A stretch of 64,000 nucleotides of DNA from Salinilacihabitans rarus (GTDB lineage: Archaea; Halobacteriota; Halobacteria; Halobacteriales; Natrialbaceae), in the NCBI RefSeq assembly GCF_024296665.1, contig NZ_CP100762.1, positions 186,001 through 250,000 of the forward strand, written 5' to 3'. Shown here one piece after another: positions 39,146 to 47,325 of this stretch. The position numbers were made by a program, and so were the translations under genes. The notes beneath the pieces are model-generated. The model had not been told where the DNA came from. It ran no database searches and saw only the letters and a program-made list of their open reading frames with translations. Numbering within the stretch: the stretch's first letter is position 1; each line of letters opens with the position of its first letter.

Positions 39146-40432
39146 ATGACAGTACCCGTGACCGAGGTGGCCGAACTCGGCCCGGACGCTCGCGCCGCGT
39201 TCTTCGAGCGGGACGCCGGCGTCGACGAGGTCCGCGCGGACGTCCGAGAGATCGTCTCGCGCGTCCGCGAGGAGGGCGACGTCGCCGTCCGCGAGTTCGC
39301 CCGCGAGTTCGACGGCGTCGAGGTCGGCAACCTCGATATCACAGACGAGTGCGAGCGCGCCTACGACGGGATCGACGACGACCTCCGCGAGGCGATCGAG
39401 ACCGCCGCCGCGAACGTCCGCGAGTTCCACGAGGCCCAACTCCCCGAGGACTGGCGCCGGGAGTTCGACGACGGCCGCGAACTCGGGCGACGGTTCCGGC
39501 CGCTCGATCGCGTCGGCGTCTACGTCCCCGGCGGGACCGCCGCCTACCCGTCGAGTGCGATCATGGGCGTCGTTCCGGCGGTCGTCGCCGGCGTCGACCA
39601 CGTCTCGGTCGTCACCCCGCCGGCCGACGAGCCGAACCCCGCGACGCTGGCGGCGATCCACGCCGCGGGCGCCGACGCGGTCTACGCCGTCGGCGGGGCG
39701 CAGGCGGTCGCCGCGCTCGCCTACGGCACAGAGACGGTCACGCGCGTCCGGAAGATCGTCGGCCCCGGCAACCGGTGGGTGACCGCCGCGAAGGCCGAGG
39801 TCCGCGGCGACGTCGAGATCGACCTCCTCGCGGGGCCGAGCGAGGTGGTGGTCGTCGCCGACGCGAGTGCGGACCCCGAGTTCGTCGCCGCCGAACTGCT
39901 CGCACAGGCCGAACACGACCCGAACGCCTCCGTCGTCGCCGTCACCGACGACGAGGAGACGGCGGCGGCGGTCGCCGGGGCGGTCGACCGCGGCGCGAGC
40001 GAACGCGACCGCGAGGACGTGATCCGCGAGGCACTGGCCAACGACGCCAGCGGCGTCCTGCTCGCCCGGTCGCTGAGCGAGGCGATCCTCTTCACCGAGG
40101 AGTACGCCCCCGAGCACCTCGCGATCGTCGCCGACGACGAGGAGTCGGTCCTCGACCGGATCGACAGCGCGGGCAGCGTCTTCCTCGGCCCGCACACCCC
40201 GGTCGCCGCGGGCGACTACGCCAGCGGGACGAACCACGTGCTGCCGACCAACGGGACCGCCCACGTCACCGGCGGGCTCTCGGTCGACACCTTCCTCCGG
40301 GCGACGACCGTCCAGCGGCTCTCCGCGGACGGCCTCGCGGACCTCGCGCCGACGATCACGACCCTCGCCGAGGCCGAGGGTCTGGAGGCCCACGCCGAGA
40401 GCGTCCGGGTCCGTCTCGACGACGACTCCTGA
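39146..40432 (+). CDS. hisD: Histidinol dehydrogenase
   Basis: 428-residue zinc enzyme that oxidises histidinol to histidine in two NAD-dependent steps. Recognisable segments: RVGVYVPGGTAAYPSSAIMG (about 122-141), VRKIVGPGNRWVTAAKAEV, IDLLAGPSEVVVVADASADP (about 230-249, with zinc-site Gln/His in AQAEHDPNA) and YAPEHLAIVADDEES with the catalytic Glu-His. SAGSVFLGPHTPVAAGDYAS completes the site. Starts at the ATG 39146 after a CCGTTTTTC box (about 39112-39120); the longer frame upstream covers the promoter and is not homologous. Confidence 0.95.
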   Translation: MTVPVTEVAELGPDARAAFFERDAGVDEVRADVREIVSRVREEGDVAVREFAREFDGVEVGNLDITDECERAYDGIDDDLREAIETAAANVREFHEAQLPEDWRREFDDGRELGRRFRPLDRVGVYVPGGTAAYPSSAIMGVVPAVVAGVDHVSVVTPPADEPNPATLAAIHAAGADAVYAVGGAQAVAALAYGTETVTRVRKIVGPGNRWVTAAKAEVRGDVEIDLLAGPSEVVVVADASADPEFVAAELLAQAEHDPNASVVAVTDDEETAAAVAGAVDRGASERDREDVIREALANDASGVLLARSLSEAILFTEEYAPEHLAIVADDEESVLDRIDSAGSVFLGPHTPVAAGDYASGTNHVLPTNGTAHVTGGLSVDTFLRATTVQRLSADGLADLAPTITTLAEAEGLEAHAESVRVRLDDDS

Positions 40433-40502
40433 ACGGCCCGGGCCCGCCATATCGCGGGTGCGTGGCGTCACAGTTAACACCGTCGCGTCGGTAGTAGGGG
40501 GT

Positions 40503-40871
40503 ATGAGTACGGACGCCGCGGACGGGGGCGAGACCCGCCCCCGGATCGAAGTCACCGAGGACGCCGCGGAGCAGGCCCTCTCGCTGCTCGACGGCGAGAA
40601 CATGGATACCGAGGAGGCCGGCCTCCGGCTGTTCGTCCAGCAGGGCGGCTGCGCGGGCCTCTCCTACGGGATGCGCTTCGACACCGAACCCGAGGAGGAC
40701 GACGAGGTGTACGAGCAACACGGCCTGCGGGTCTTCGTCGACCCCGCGAGCCTGAAGTACATCGAGGGCAGCGTCGTCGACTACGAACACGGCCTCCAGG
40801 CGGCCGGCTTCGAGGTCCAGAACCCCAACGTCGTCAGCGAGTGTGGCTGCGGCGAGTCGTTCCGGACCTGA
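40503..40871 (+). CDS. Iron-sulfur cluster assembly protein, HesB/IscA family
   Basis: 122-residue A-type carrier. The three cluster-ligand cysteines are present: FVQQGGCAGLSYGMRFDTEP and, near the C-terminus, VSECGCGESF. The protein starts with an acidic leader MSTDAADGGETRPRIEVTED. A TTAAC-type box (about 40475-40479) about 25 bp upstream predicts a leaderless transcript. It passes [Fe-S] clusters to apo-enzymes in the cytoplasm. Stands alone rather than in a suf cluster. Confidence 0.92.
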   Translation: MSTDAADGGETRPRIEVTEDAAEQALSLLDGENMDTEEAGLRLFVQQGGCAGLSYGMRFDTEPEEDDEVYEQHGLRVFVDPASLKYIEGSVVDYEHGLQAAGFEVQNPNVVSECGCGESFRT

Positions 40872-40906
40872 GCGTCGCTCGCGACCGCTTTTCGGACCGA
40901 CCCGCG

Positions 40907-41305
40907 TCACTCGCCGGCCGCCGCGTCGCTCGCGACCGGCCGCTCGCGGTTCTCCTCCTCGACGACCCACTCGACGAGCGGTTCCAGTCGTCGGCACAGT
41001 TCCTCGCCCGTCGGCGTGAGGTCGTACTCGACCCGCGGCGGAATCTCGGCGTACTGCTCGCGCGCGAGCAGGTCGGCCTCGGCGAGTTCGTCGAGCCGTC
41101 TCGAGAGCGTCGAACTGCTCACGGACTCGAATGCCGCCTCGATCTCGCCGTACCTCGCCGGGCCGACGGCGCCGACGACGCAGATCACCTGCACGGCGTA
41201 CCGCTTGCTCAACAGGTCCATCACGCCGCCGACGGGACAGTAGCAGGTCGCGTCGGTCTCGGGCGAATCCGGAGCGTCGGCCGTCGAATCGGGTGATCCC
41301 GTCAT
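40907..41305 (-). CDS. HxlR-type winged-helix regulator
   Basis: 132 residues. The HxlR opening CYCPVGGVMDLLSKRYAVQV (Cys at about 21 and 23) is followed by RYGEIEAAFESVSSSTLSRR (recognition helix) and PPRVEYDLTPTGEELCRRLE, the wing and last helix. HxlR proteins often sense electrophiles or reactive aldehydes through the N-terminal Cys. Divergent from the MerB-like gene with 76 bp between starts. The shared region contains repeated ACGCTTCGG boxes around the TATA element, so it probably represses merB and itself. Confidence 0.88.
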   Translation of the reverse strand: MTGSPDSTADAPDSPETDATCYCPVGGVMDLLSKRYAVQVICVVGAVGPARYGEIEAAFESVSSSTLSRRLDELAEADLLAREQYAEIPPRVEYDLTPTGEELCRRLEPLVEWVVEEENRERPVASDAAAGE

Positions 41306-41331
41306 AGCTGTCGGTGGGCGAACCCCGTTTC

Positions 41332-41375
41332 ACGCTTCGGAGTTGACAGTATAAACGCTTCGGGATCGAAAGCGT
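41332..41375. promoter_or_regulatory. MerB-like gene promoter with repeated ACGCTTCGG boxes
   Basis: ACGCTTCGG occurs at 41332-41340 and 41355-41363, 23 bp apart; an inverted half (AAGCGT) follows at 41370-41375. The TATA box TATAAA (41350-41355) for the leaderless gene at 41382 lies between the two direct copies. A repressor bound to both would occlude TBP. The likely binder is the divergent HxlR protein. Confidence 0.55.
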
Positions 41376-41381
41376 AGTCGC

Positions 41382-42032
41382 ATGGTCGACGAACCCTGCG
41401 ATTGCTGTGGTATCGATCCCGAATCGGGGCGGAACCGCGGCCCGTCTCCCGGAACGAACGAGGGGCACTGGATCGACGACGCGCCGATCACCGAAGCGAC
41501 GCTCCCCGCGGACGTTCGGGCGGCGATGGAACGGTTCCTCGACGGTGGCCCGATCGAGACGCTCGGAGACGTCGTCTCGACGATCCGCCGGCGGGCCGGC
41601 GGCGGTCCCCTCGACGTGGCCGACCTCTGCCACGCCGACGGGCCGACTGGACACCGCGGGACGGTCGACGGGCGGACGTACCACTTCGAGTGTTTCTTCG
41701 ACGCGATCGTCCTCGCCGAGCGGGTCGAATCGCCGGTCGACGTCCGGACCGAGAGTCCGGGCGGCGCGGTCGTCGAGGTCCGCGCGACGGGCACGGGCGA
41801 CCTCGCGGCGACGCCCGCCGACGCGGCGCTGTCGTTCGGGGTCGCCGCCGATCCCGATTCGTTCTCGTCCGGCGACTGGACGTTCGAGGAGGCGTACGCG
41901 GCGTTCTGTCCGTACGTCCGGGCGTTCCCCGACCGGGCGGCCTACGAGGCGTGGGCGCCGACGGTTCCGGCGGCGACCGTCGGGGCGCCGCTGTCGGACG
42001 CGATTCCCCTCGCCGCGCGCTTCGCGGAGTGA
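41382..42032 (+). CDS. Organomercurial lyase (MerB)-like protein
   Basis: 216 residues. The MerB active-site pattern is conserved: C104 and D107 in HFECFFDAIVLAE, and C176 in AAFCPYVRAFPDRAAYEAW; together they equal the Cys-Asp-Cys triad that cleaves the carbon-mercury bond. The upstream helical domain (about 40-100) matches MerB's N-terminal winged helix. An extra N-terminal tail with CDCCG (residues 6-10) could bind metal. No merA, merP or merT is nearby, so it may act on other organometals or be a regulator-like relative. Controlled from a divergent promoter with HxlR. Confidence 0.82.
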   Translation: MVDEPCDCCGIDPESGRNRGPSPGTNEGHWIDDAPITEATLPADVRAAMERFLDGGPIETLGDVVSTIRRRAGGGPLDVADLCHADGPTGHRGTVDGRTYHFECFFDAIVLAERVESPVDVRTESPGGAVVEVRATGTGDLAATPADAALSFGVAADPDSFSSGDWTFEEAYAAFCPYVRAFPDRAAYEAWAPTVPAATVGAPLSDAIPLAARFAE

Positions 42033-42111
42033 CTCGGCCGCCGAAGCGGAGTCGGCGATTCTCGCGGCGGAATCGGACCCGTACCGGCCGCGTCGTCGAC
42101 CTCTCGGAGCG

Positions 42112-42312
42112 TCAGTCCTCCAGTTCGAACGCCACCGTCACCTCCGCCTGGTACTCCCGCCCCTCGACGGAGGCGATCTCGACGCCCAGTTCGTCTACCT
42201 CGACCCAGTAGACGTTCTGGAGCGTCTCCTCGGCGCGGTCGATGGCGTCGTCGGCGGCGTCGTCGAAGCTCTCCGTGCTCGTGCCGATCAGCGTGATCTT
42301 CTTGAAGACCAT
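42112..42312 (-). CDS. Dodecin (flavin storage protein)
   Basis: 66-residue subunit of a dodecameric hollow sphere that stores riboflavin/lumichrome. The sequence [40 protein letters not shown] and [15 protein letters not shown] is typical of haloarchaeal dodecin, including the Trp (in NVYWVEV) that stacks on flavin. Start at the ATG 42312 (the frame extends six codons upstream, not conserved). A CGTTTTATA box (minus strand, about 42338-42346) precedes it. Complete gene. Confidence 0.93.
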   Translation of the reverse strand: MVFKKITLIGTSTESFDDAADDAIDRAEETLQNVYWVEVDELGVEIASVEGREYQAEVTVAFELED

Positions 42313-42427
42313 TGCGCGCCACGCTACCACGGGGGTCGGTATAAAACGTCGCCGCGACGACGGTCAGCGAGACCGAGGGTTCGCCGGCGAGTGAACGTTT
42401 TTGGTGGTGCCTGTACCACGTGCGCGC

Positions 42428-43621
42428 ATGGCACCCGACGACGCGCCACAGGTCGACGAGCTAACGCCGCCGAGTCGCACGCTGATGGGGCCCGGCCCGA
42501 GCGACGTCCACCCGCGCGTGCTGCGCGCGATGAGCACGCCGCTGGTGGGCCACCTCGACCCCTCGTTCATCGAGATCATGGACGAGGTCCAGGAGCTGTT
42601 GCGGTACACGTTCCGGACGGACAACCGGTGGACCATTCCGGTCTCGGGGACGGGGTCGGCCTCGATGGAGGCCGCCATCGGCAACGTCGTCGAACCCGGC
42701 GACACGATGCTCGTGCCGACGAACGGCTACTTCGGCGGCCGGATGGCCTCGATGGCTCGCCGCGCCGGCGGCGAGGTCGTCACCGTCGACGCCCCGTGGG
42801 GCGAACCCCTCGACCCCGCGGCCGTCTCCGACGCGCTCGCCGAGTACGACCCCGACGTCTTCGGCTTCGTCCACGCCGAGACGAGCACGGGCGTCCTCCA
42901 GCCGAACGTGCCCGAACTCACGGCGGCGGCCCACGACCACGACGCGCTCGTGATCGCCGACACCGTGACCTCGCTGGGCGGGGTCGAGTTCCGCGTCGAC
43001 GAGTGGGACGTCGACGTCGCCTACTCGGGCCCGCAGAAGTGTCTCTCCTGTCCGCCGGGTGCGAGTCCGCTGACCCTCTCCGACGAGGCGATGGAGAAGG
43101 TCCTCTCCCGGGAGGAAGACCCCCGGTCGTGGTACCTCGACCTCTCCCTGCTGGAGGGGTACTGGGGCGACGAGCGTTCGTACCACCACACCGCGCCGAT
43201 CACGAACGTCTACGCCATGCGCGAGGCGCTGCGGCTGGTCGCCGAGGAGGGCATCGAGGAACGCTGGGCCCGCCACCGCCGCCTCGCGGGCGCGCTGAAA
43301 GCCGGCGTCGAGGGGATGGGACTGGAGATGAACGCCCCCGAGGAGTACTGGCTGCCCAGCCTCAACGCCGTCCGCGTCCCCGAGGGCGTCGACGACGGCG
43401 AGGTCTGCGCCGAGTTGCTCGACCGCTACGACCTCGAGATAGCCGGCGGGCTGGGCGACCTCGCCGGCGAGATATTCCGGATCGGTTGCATGGGCCACTC
43501 CGCGCGGCCGGAGAACGTCCTGCTGGTGGTGACGGCGCTCGGCGACGTGCTAGAATCGATGGGCGCCGACGTCGACCCCGACGCGGGGGTCGCGGCGGCG
43601 CGGCGAACGTTACGGTCCTAG
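42428..43621 (+). CDS. Class V aminotransferase (alanine/serine-glyoxylate/pyruvate type)
   Basis: 397 residues. The signature LMGPGPSDVHPRVLRAM (about 20-36), GTGSASMEAAIGNVVEPGD (cofactor phosphate loop) and VDVAYSGPQKCLSCPPGASP (PLP lysine within GPQKCL, about residue 203) identify the alanine-glyoxylate/serine-pyruvate aminotransferase group. Its haloarchaeal members may make glycine from glyoxylate. The stop TAG is inside the tetramer CTAG shared with the stop of the convergent gene. The promoter lies 42390-42420 with an ACGTTTTTGG box. Confidence 0.9.
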   Translation: MAPDDAPQVDELTPPSRTLMGPGPSDVHPRVLRAMSTPLVGHLDPSFIEIMDEVQELLRYTFRTDNRWTIPVSGTGSASMEAAIGNVVEPGDTMLVPTNGYFGGRMASMARRAGGEVVTVDAPWGEPLDPAAVSDALAEYDPDVFGFVHAETSTGVLQPNVPELTAAAHDHDALVIADTVTSLGGVEFRVDEWDVDVAYSGPQKCLSCPPGASPLTLSDEAMEKVLSREEDPRSWYLDLSLLEGYWGDERSYHHTAPITNVYAMREALRLVAEEGIEERWARHRRLAGALKAGVEGMGLEMNAPEEYWLPSLNAVRVPEGVDDGEVCAELLDRYDLEIAGGLGDLAGEIFRIGCMGHSARPENVLLVVTALGDVLESMGADVDPDAGVAAARRTLRS

Positions 43622-43938
43622 GCGGACATCGTGGGTCCGGGCGGGACGCGCTCGACCTCGTACTCCTCGCCGTCGACGACCATGATCGCCCACTCGTAGT
43701 CGGGGTCGACGCTGCGCAGTCGGCGTTCGAGGTCGTCGGCGTCCCCGGGCTGGGCGACGAAACAGCGGAACTGGCCGGAGCCGTCCGGAATGTCGAGGTG
43801 CTCGTATACCGTGTTGACGTGGACGACCTTCCACGCGCGTTCCGCTCTGAACTCCGGGCCGCTGCCCTCGACCGTGTAGCCGAGTTCCGCGAAAATCGAC
43901 CTGGCCTGTTCGACGAGCCGAATGTTAACAGGACCCAT
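43618..43938 (-). CDS. Small conserved haloarchaeal hypothetical protein
   Basis: 106 residues, soluble. The sequence EQARSIFAELGYTVEGSGPE, FRAERAWKVVHVN, GQFRCFVAQPGDADDLERRL and YEWAIMVVDGEEYEVERVPP suggests a beta-alpha-beta fold, with one Cys. Its stop codon overlaps that of the aminotransferase (CTAG). An ATTTATGATG box at about 43964-43973 (minus strand) is a likely promoter. I recognise it only as a recurrent haloarchaeal family; no function known. Confidence 0.72.
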   Translation of the reverse strand: MGPVNIRLVEQARSIFAELGYTVEGSGPEFRAERAWKVVHVNTVYEHLDIPDGSGQFRCFVAQPGDADDLERRLRSVDPDYEWAIMVVDGEEYEVERVPPGPTMSA

Positions 43939-44052
43939 TCAGTCCAAGGATACACCGGCGGTCATCATAAATCTAGGTACGTGACGGATTCGTGGCCGGT
44001 TTTTCTGGACGAACGTCTCACGAGATGAGAACGTGGTGCCCGGGCAGGCGCC

Positions 44053-44292
44053 TCACTCGTGGGCGGCGTCCCACTCCGTCGGCTTGCGGAAGTTGCTACA
44101 TCGGTTACACTGGATCCGGCCCATCGCGTCCATCGCGTTGTCGAAACTCTCGCAGTTCGCGCAGAACCAGCCGTAGCGGTCCGTGCCGTCGGCGCTCTCG
44201 TAGGCGACCAGAAACGGGGCCTTCGACCCCCTGTCGCCGTCCGACGTCGAGACGTAGACCGTCTCCCCGTCTTCGGTCGACATCGCTTCCAT
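44053..44292 (-). CDS. Small zinc-finger-like protein (DUF5816-type)
   Basis: 79 residues. The strongly conserved core GDRGSKAPFLVAYESADGTD, RYGWFCANCESFDNAMDAMG and RIQCNRCSNFRKPTEWDAAH carries two CxxC knuckles (WFCANCES and IQCNRCSN), which together should bind zinc. The ending WDAAHE is characteristic. ATG at 44292; MSTEDGE at 44283 is also possible. Family known only from haloarchaea; function unknown. Convergent gap of 114 bp to the previous gene holds only that gene's promoter. Confidence 0.8.
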   Translation of the reverse strand: MEAMSTEDGETVYVSTSDGDRGSKAPFLVAYESADGTDRYGWFCANCESFDNAMDAMGRIQCNRCSNFRKPTEWDAAHE

Positions 44293-44383
44293 GCCCGGCC
44301 GTAGGCCACCTCGGCCTAAAGGCGTGTCTCTCCGCGCCGGAAACCGACGGAGCCAAGGGAAGCGCCTCTGAACGCACGACGGA

Positions 44384-45745
44384 ATGTCCCTCCGGCTGAT
44401 ACAGTACTCGGACGTCGAGAACGCCTGCGACGACCCGGACCGGATCGGACGGCTGGCGAGGACGATCCGGCGGTACCGCGACGACGGGACGGTCGTCGTC
44501 GGCACCGGGGACAACACCTCGCCGGGCGTGCTCCCGCTGGTCACCGAGGGACGGCAGGCGATCCGGTTCTACGAGGCCGTCGACCCCGACGTCGAGACGT
44601 TCGGCAACCACGACTTCGACTACGGCCCCGGGGCGACCCTGAAAGTCGTCCGGGACTCCCCGCAGACGTGGGTCAGCGCGAACGTCCGCCGCGACGGCGA
44701 CCGGTTCGGGGCCGACGCGGGCGTCGAACCCTGGACGGTCGTCGAGCGCGACGGCGTCCGCGTCGGCTTCACCGGCGTCACGACGCCGCGGACGGCCTCG
44801 CTGAACCCGATGGCGACCGACCTCACCTTTGCCGACCCGGTCGCTGCGGCCCGCGAGGCGACCGCGCGGCTTCGCGAGGCCGGCGCCGACCACGTCGTGG
44901 TCTGCTCGCACCTCGGGACCGGCGACGACGACCTCGCGCGGGCCGTCGACGCGGACGTCGTCCTCGGGGGGCACGTCCCCAGCCCGCGGGTCGAGCGCGT
45001 CGACGGCACGCTCCTGACGAGACCCGGCGACGGCGGCGCGGCGGTCGTCGAGGTGCGCCTCGACGAGGGGCCGACGGCGCGGCTCCGGCCGACCTCCGCG
45101 GTCGACCCCGCGACGGACGTCGTCGCCGAGTTCGAGCGCCTCCGGGCCGAGGCCGGCCTCGACGAGGTCGTCGGGCGGGTCGACGACCCCATCGCGCGCA
45201 CCGAGGAGGCGCTGTTCGGCGGCGAGTGTCGCGCGGGCAACTTCGTCGCCGACGCCTACCGGTGGAAGACCGGCGCCGACCTCGCCTTGCAAAACAGCGG
45301 CGGCGTCCGGTCGGGACCGGCGCTGTCGGGCGAGGTGACCGCGGCCGACGTGATCGGGCTGGTGCCGTTCGACGAACCCGTCGCGGTCGCCGAGGTCCCC
45401 GGCGAGCGTCTGGCGCGCGTCCTCGCCGGCGGCGCCGGCGTCGACCTCGGCTTCGCCGAACCCGACTGGTGGCACGCCCAGGTCAGCGGCGCGACCGTCG
45501 AGTGGGACCCCGACGGCCACGCGGTGCGGCCGCTGACCGTCGGCGGGGAGCCGTTCGACCCCGACGCGACCTACCGCCTCGCGACCTCCGACTACCTGTT
45601 TCACACCGACGACGAGTTCCCCGCGTTGCGCCCCGCCGACCGGGTCGATCGGACCGCGGGCACGCAGTACGACGTCCTCCTCGAGTACGCCCGCGAGGTC
45701 GGGATCGAGGCGCGCGTCGAGGGGCGCGTCCGGCGCGTCGACTGA
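44384..45745 (+). CDS. Metallophosphoesterase/5'-nucleotidase (two-domain)
   Basis: 453 residues. The N-terminal calcineurin-like metallophosphoesterase domain shows GTGDNTSPG, FGNHDFDYGP and the His pieces CSHLGTGDDD and VVLGGHVPSP. The C-terminal nucleotidase domain has RAGNFVADAYRWKTGADLAL followed by QNSGGVRSG (substrate stacking). This is the layout of secreted 5'-nucleotidases and cyclic phosphodiesterases, but no signal peptide is seen; the chain begins SLRLIQYSDVEN. The first metal motif reads QYSDVEN instead of the usual D-x-H, so the two-metal site may be altered. Confidence 0.86.
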   Translation: MSLRLIQYSDVENACDDPDRIGRLARTIRRYRDDGTVVVGTGDNTSPGVLPLVTEGRQAIRFYEAVDPDVETFGNHDFDYGPGATLKVVRDSPQTWVSANVRRDGDRFGADAGVEPWTVVERDGVRVGFTGVTTPRTASLNPMATDLTFADPVAAAREATARLREAGADHVVVCSHLGTGDDDLARAVDADVVLGGHVPSPRVERVDGTLLTRPGDGGAAVVEVRLDEGPTARLRPTSAVDPATDVVAEFERLRAEAGLDEVVGRVDDPIARTEEALFGGECRAGNFVADAYRWKTGADLALQNSGGVRSGPALSGEVTAADVIGLVPFDEPVAVAEVPGERLARVLAGGAGVDLGFAEPDWWHAQVSGATVEWDPDGHAVRPLTVGGEPFDPDATYRLATSDYLFHTDDEFPALRPADRVDRTAGTQYDVLLEYAREVGIEARVEGRVRRVD

Positions 45746-45780
45746 AAAGTTTACCACCGGGGGTACCGTTCCCCTCCGTG

Positions 45781-46212
45781 ATGACGCTGGTCGTTGTCCC
45801 CGTCCGGTATCCGCTGACGAAGCACTCGCGACGCACCCTCGAGACGGCCGTCGAGGTGGCACGCGAGCGGGACGCGGCGCTCACCGTCTTGCACGTCAAT
45901 CTCTACCAGAACGGCCGGTCGGTGACGCGGACGGACCTGAAAGCGGCCGTCGAGCGGGAGTTCGGGCGCCTGGGGAACGCCCGCTACGTCGTCCGGACGG
46001 GGTTTCTCGTCGAGGAGAGCATCCTCGACGAGGTCGCCGCCGAGGAGGCAGACGTCGTCGTCATCGGCACCGCACAGGCGAGTCGGTGGCGGCGCATCCT
46101 CCAGCGGTTCACGGACAACCCGAACATCGACCGGTACCTGCGCACGCACCTCGACTGCGAGGTGATCACCGTCGAGCGCGCGGCCGCCCGCTCCGGTCAG
46201 GAGTCGTCCTGA
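45781..46212 (+). CDS. Universal stress protein family
   Basis: 143 residues. LVVVPVRYPLTKHSRRTLET opens the fold; VVVIGTAQASRWRRILQRFT matches the USP nucleotide loop poorly at the glycines, and the last strand is CEVITVERAAA. Unlike the USP at 19194, the first loop has no Asp at the ATP position, so it may not bind ATP. The 3' end overlaps that of the convergent mechanosensitive channel gene by 16 bp. An AAGTTTACC box at about 45748-45756 may drive it. Confidence 0.82.
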   Translation: MTLVVVPVRYPLTKHSRRTLETAVEVARERDAALTVLHVNLYQNGRSVTRTDLKAAVEREFGRLGNARYVVRTGFLVEESILDEVAAEEADVVVIGTAQASRWRRILQRFTDNPNIDRYLRTHLDCEVITVERAAARSGQESS

Positions 46213-47186
46213 TCCGGGGGGGCCGGCCGTCGCGGCGAGTCGGCGAACGCGTCCGGTTCGGCGTCGGCGTCGCCGAGGGCCACGCGTGCGGCACCGCTCG
46301 TCTCGTCGAAGACGTGGTGCGTGTGGGGGTAGGCGAACTGGACCCCCTCCTCCAGGAATCGCTCGCGGATGTGCGCCTGGACCGCCGAGCGGGTCACCGT
46401 CAGTTTGTACGGGTGTTTGACCCAGAACAGCACCCCGAGGCGGACGCCGCTGTCGGCGTACTCGAGGACGTTGCAGGTCGGCGCCGCGGCGTAGCGGGCG
46501 CTCCCGATGCGGATGTCGGGACCGCCGGCGATGACGCCGTCGACGTTGCGCGTCGCGCGCTCGGCGATCCGACGGGCCTCGTCGAGGTCGCTCTCGTAGG
46601 TGATCTCGAACTCGACGGAGACGCGCGTGCGCTCGTCCTCGGCGGAGTAGTTGATCACGTCGCGCGTGTGGATCTCCGAGTTCGGGATGACGATGAACGT
46701 GTTTTCGAGCGTGAATATCTTGGTGTACCGGATCGTGATGTCCTCGACGAAGCCGCGGTGGCCCGCGTCGGCCACCTCGATCATGTCGCCGATCTCGTAC
46801 GGACGGTCCGCGAGGACGAAGATGCCGTTGACGAAACTCCCGATCAGCGGCGCGAGGACGACCGCGGTCACGGCCGAGAGGACACCGGCGGTCAGCAGCA
46901 GGTCGCCGCCGCCGACGCCGAGGATGGTCGACGCCACGGCCGCGGTGAAAAGCAGGACGGTGAGACGGACGCCGCGCAGGACCGTCCGGGTCACGCTCGG
47001 CCGTTCGATCCGGCGGGCGACGGTCCGGCCGGTCAGACGGACGACGATCTTCGAGAGGTACCAGCCGAGCGCGAGCACGAGGATCGCGAGCGCGAGTTCG
47101 ACCTGCCACTCGTCGACGTCCCAGGGGGCGGCGCTCTTGATGTACTCCGCCGTCCATTCGACGACCAGCGGCGTGACCGCGCGCAT
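46197..47186 (-). CDS. Small-conductance mechanosensitive channel (MscS family)
   Basis: 329 residues. Three N-terminal helices, the pore helix segment with GVLSAVTAVVLAPLIGSFVN, then the beta domain YEIGDMIEVADAGHRGFVED and the loop IPNSEIHTRDVINYS, as in MscS. The C-terminal alpha/beta cage domain ends in an acidic tail (DADAEPDAFADSPRRPAPPD). It protects against hypo-osmotic shock, of evident use in hypersaline habitats. A TTAACC box at about 47206-47212 (minus strand) lies 20-26 bp upstream of the ATG. Confidence 0.92.
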   Translation of the reverse strand: MRAVTPLVVEWTAEYIKSAAPWDVDEWQVELALAILVLALGWYLSKIVVRLTGRTVARRIERPSVTRTVLRGVRLTVLLFTAAVASTILGVGGGDLLLTAGVLSAVTAVVLAPLIGSFVNGIFVLADRPYEIGDMIEVADAGHRGFVEDITIRYTKIFTLENTFIVIPNSEIHTRDVINYSAEDERTRVSVEFEITYESDLDEARRIAERATRNVDGVIAGGPDIRIGSARYAAAPTCNVLEYADSGVRLGVLFWVKHPYKLTVTRSAVQAHIRERFLEEGVQFAYPHTHHVFDETSGAARVALGDADAEPDAFADSPRRPAPPDQDDS

Positions 47187-47255
47187 AAACGGAGCCTCAG
47201 GCGCACAGCGGTTAAGCGTTCTGACTGGAGCGTGCGGGCCCCGAACCGGGAGGAC

Positions 47256-47288
47256 TCCGTTTCGAAAACTCCTCTTACTCGAAACGGA
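47256..47288. promoter_or_regulatory. Inverted repeat TCCGTTTCGA-N13-TCGAAACGGA, probable TrmB operator
   Basis: Perfect 10-bp arms at 47256-47265 and 47279-47288, centres 23 bp apart (two helical turns), directly abutting the TATA-like AATAAAT (47288-47294) of the trmB gene at 47326. TrmB-family dimers bind spaced palindromes of this kind. The site suggests autoregulation and possibly control of the sugar importer just downstream. Confidence 0.6.
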
Positions 47289-47325
47289 ATAAATCATTTA
47301 CCCGTCGGTCGCGTACGGGGGGCAC

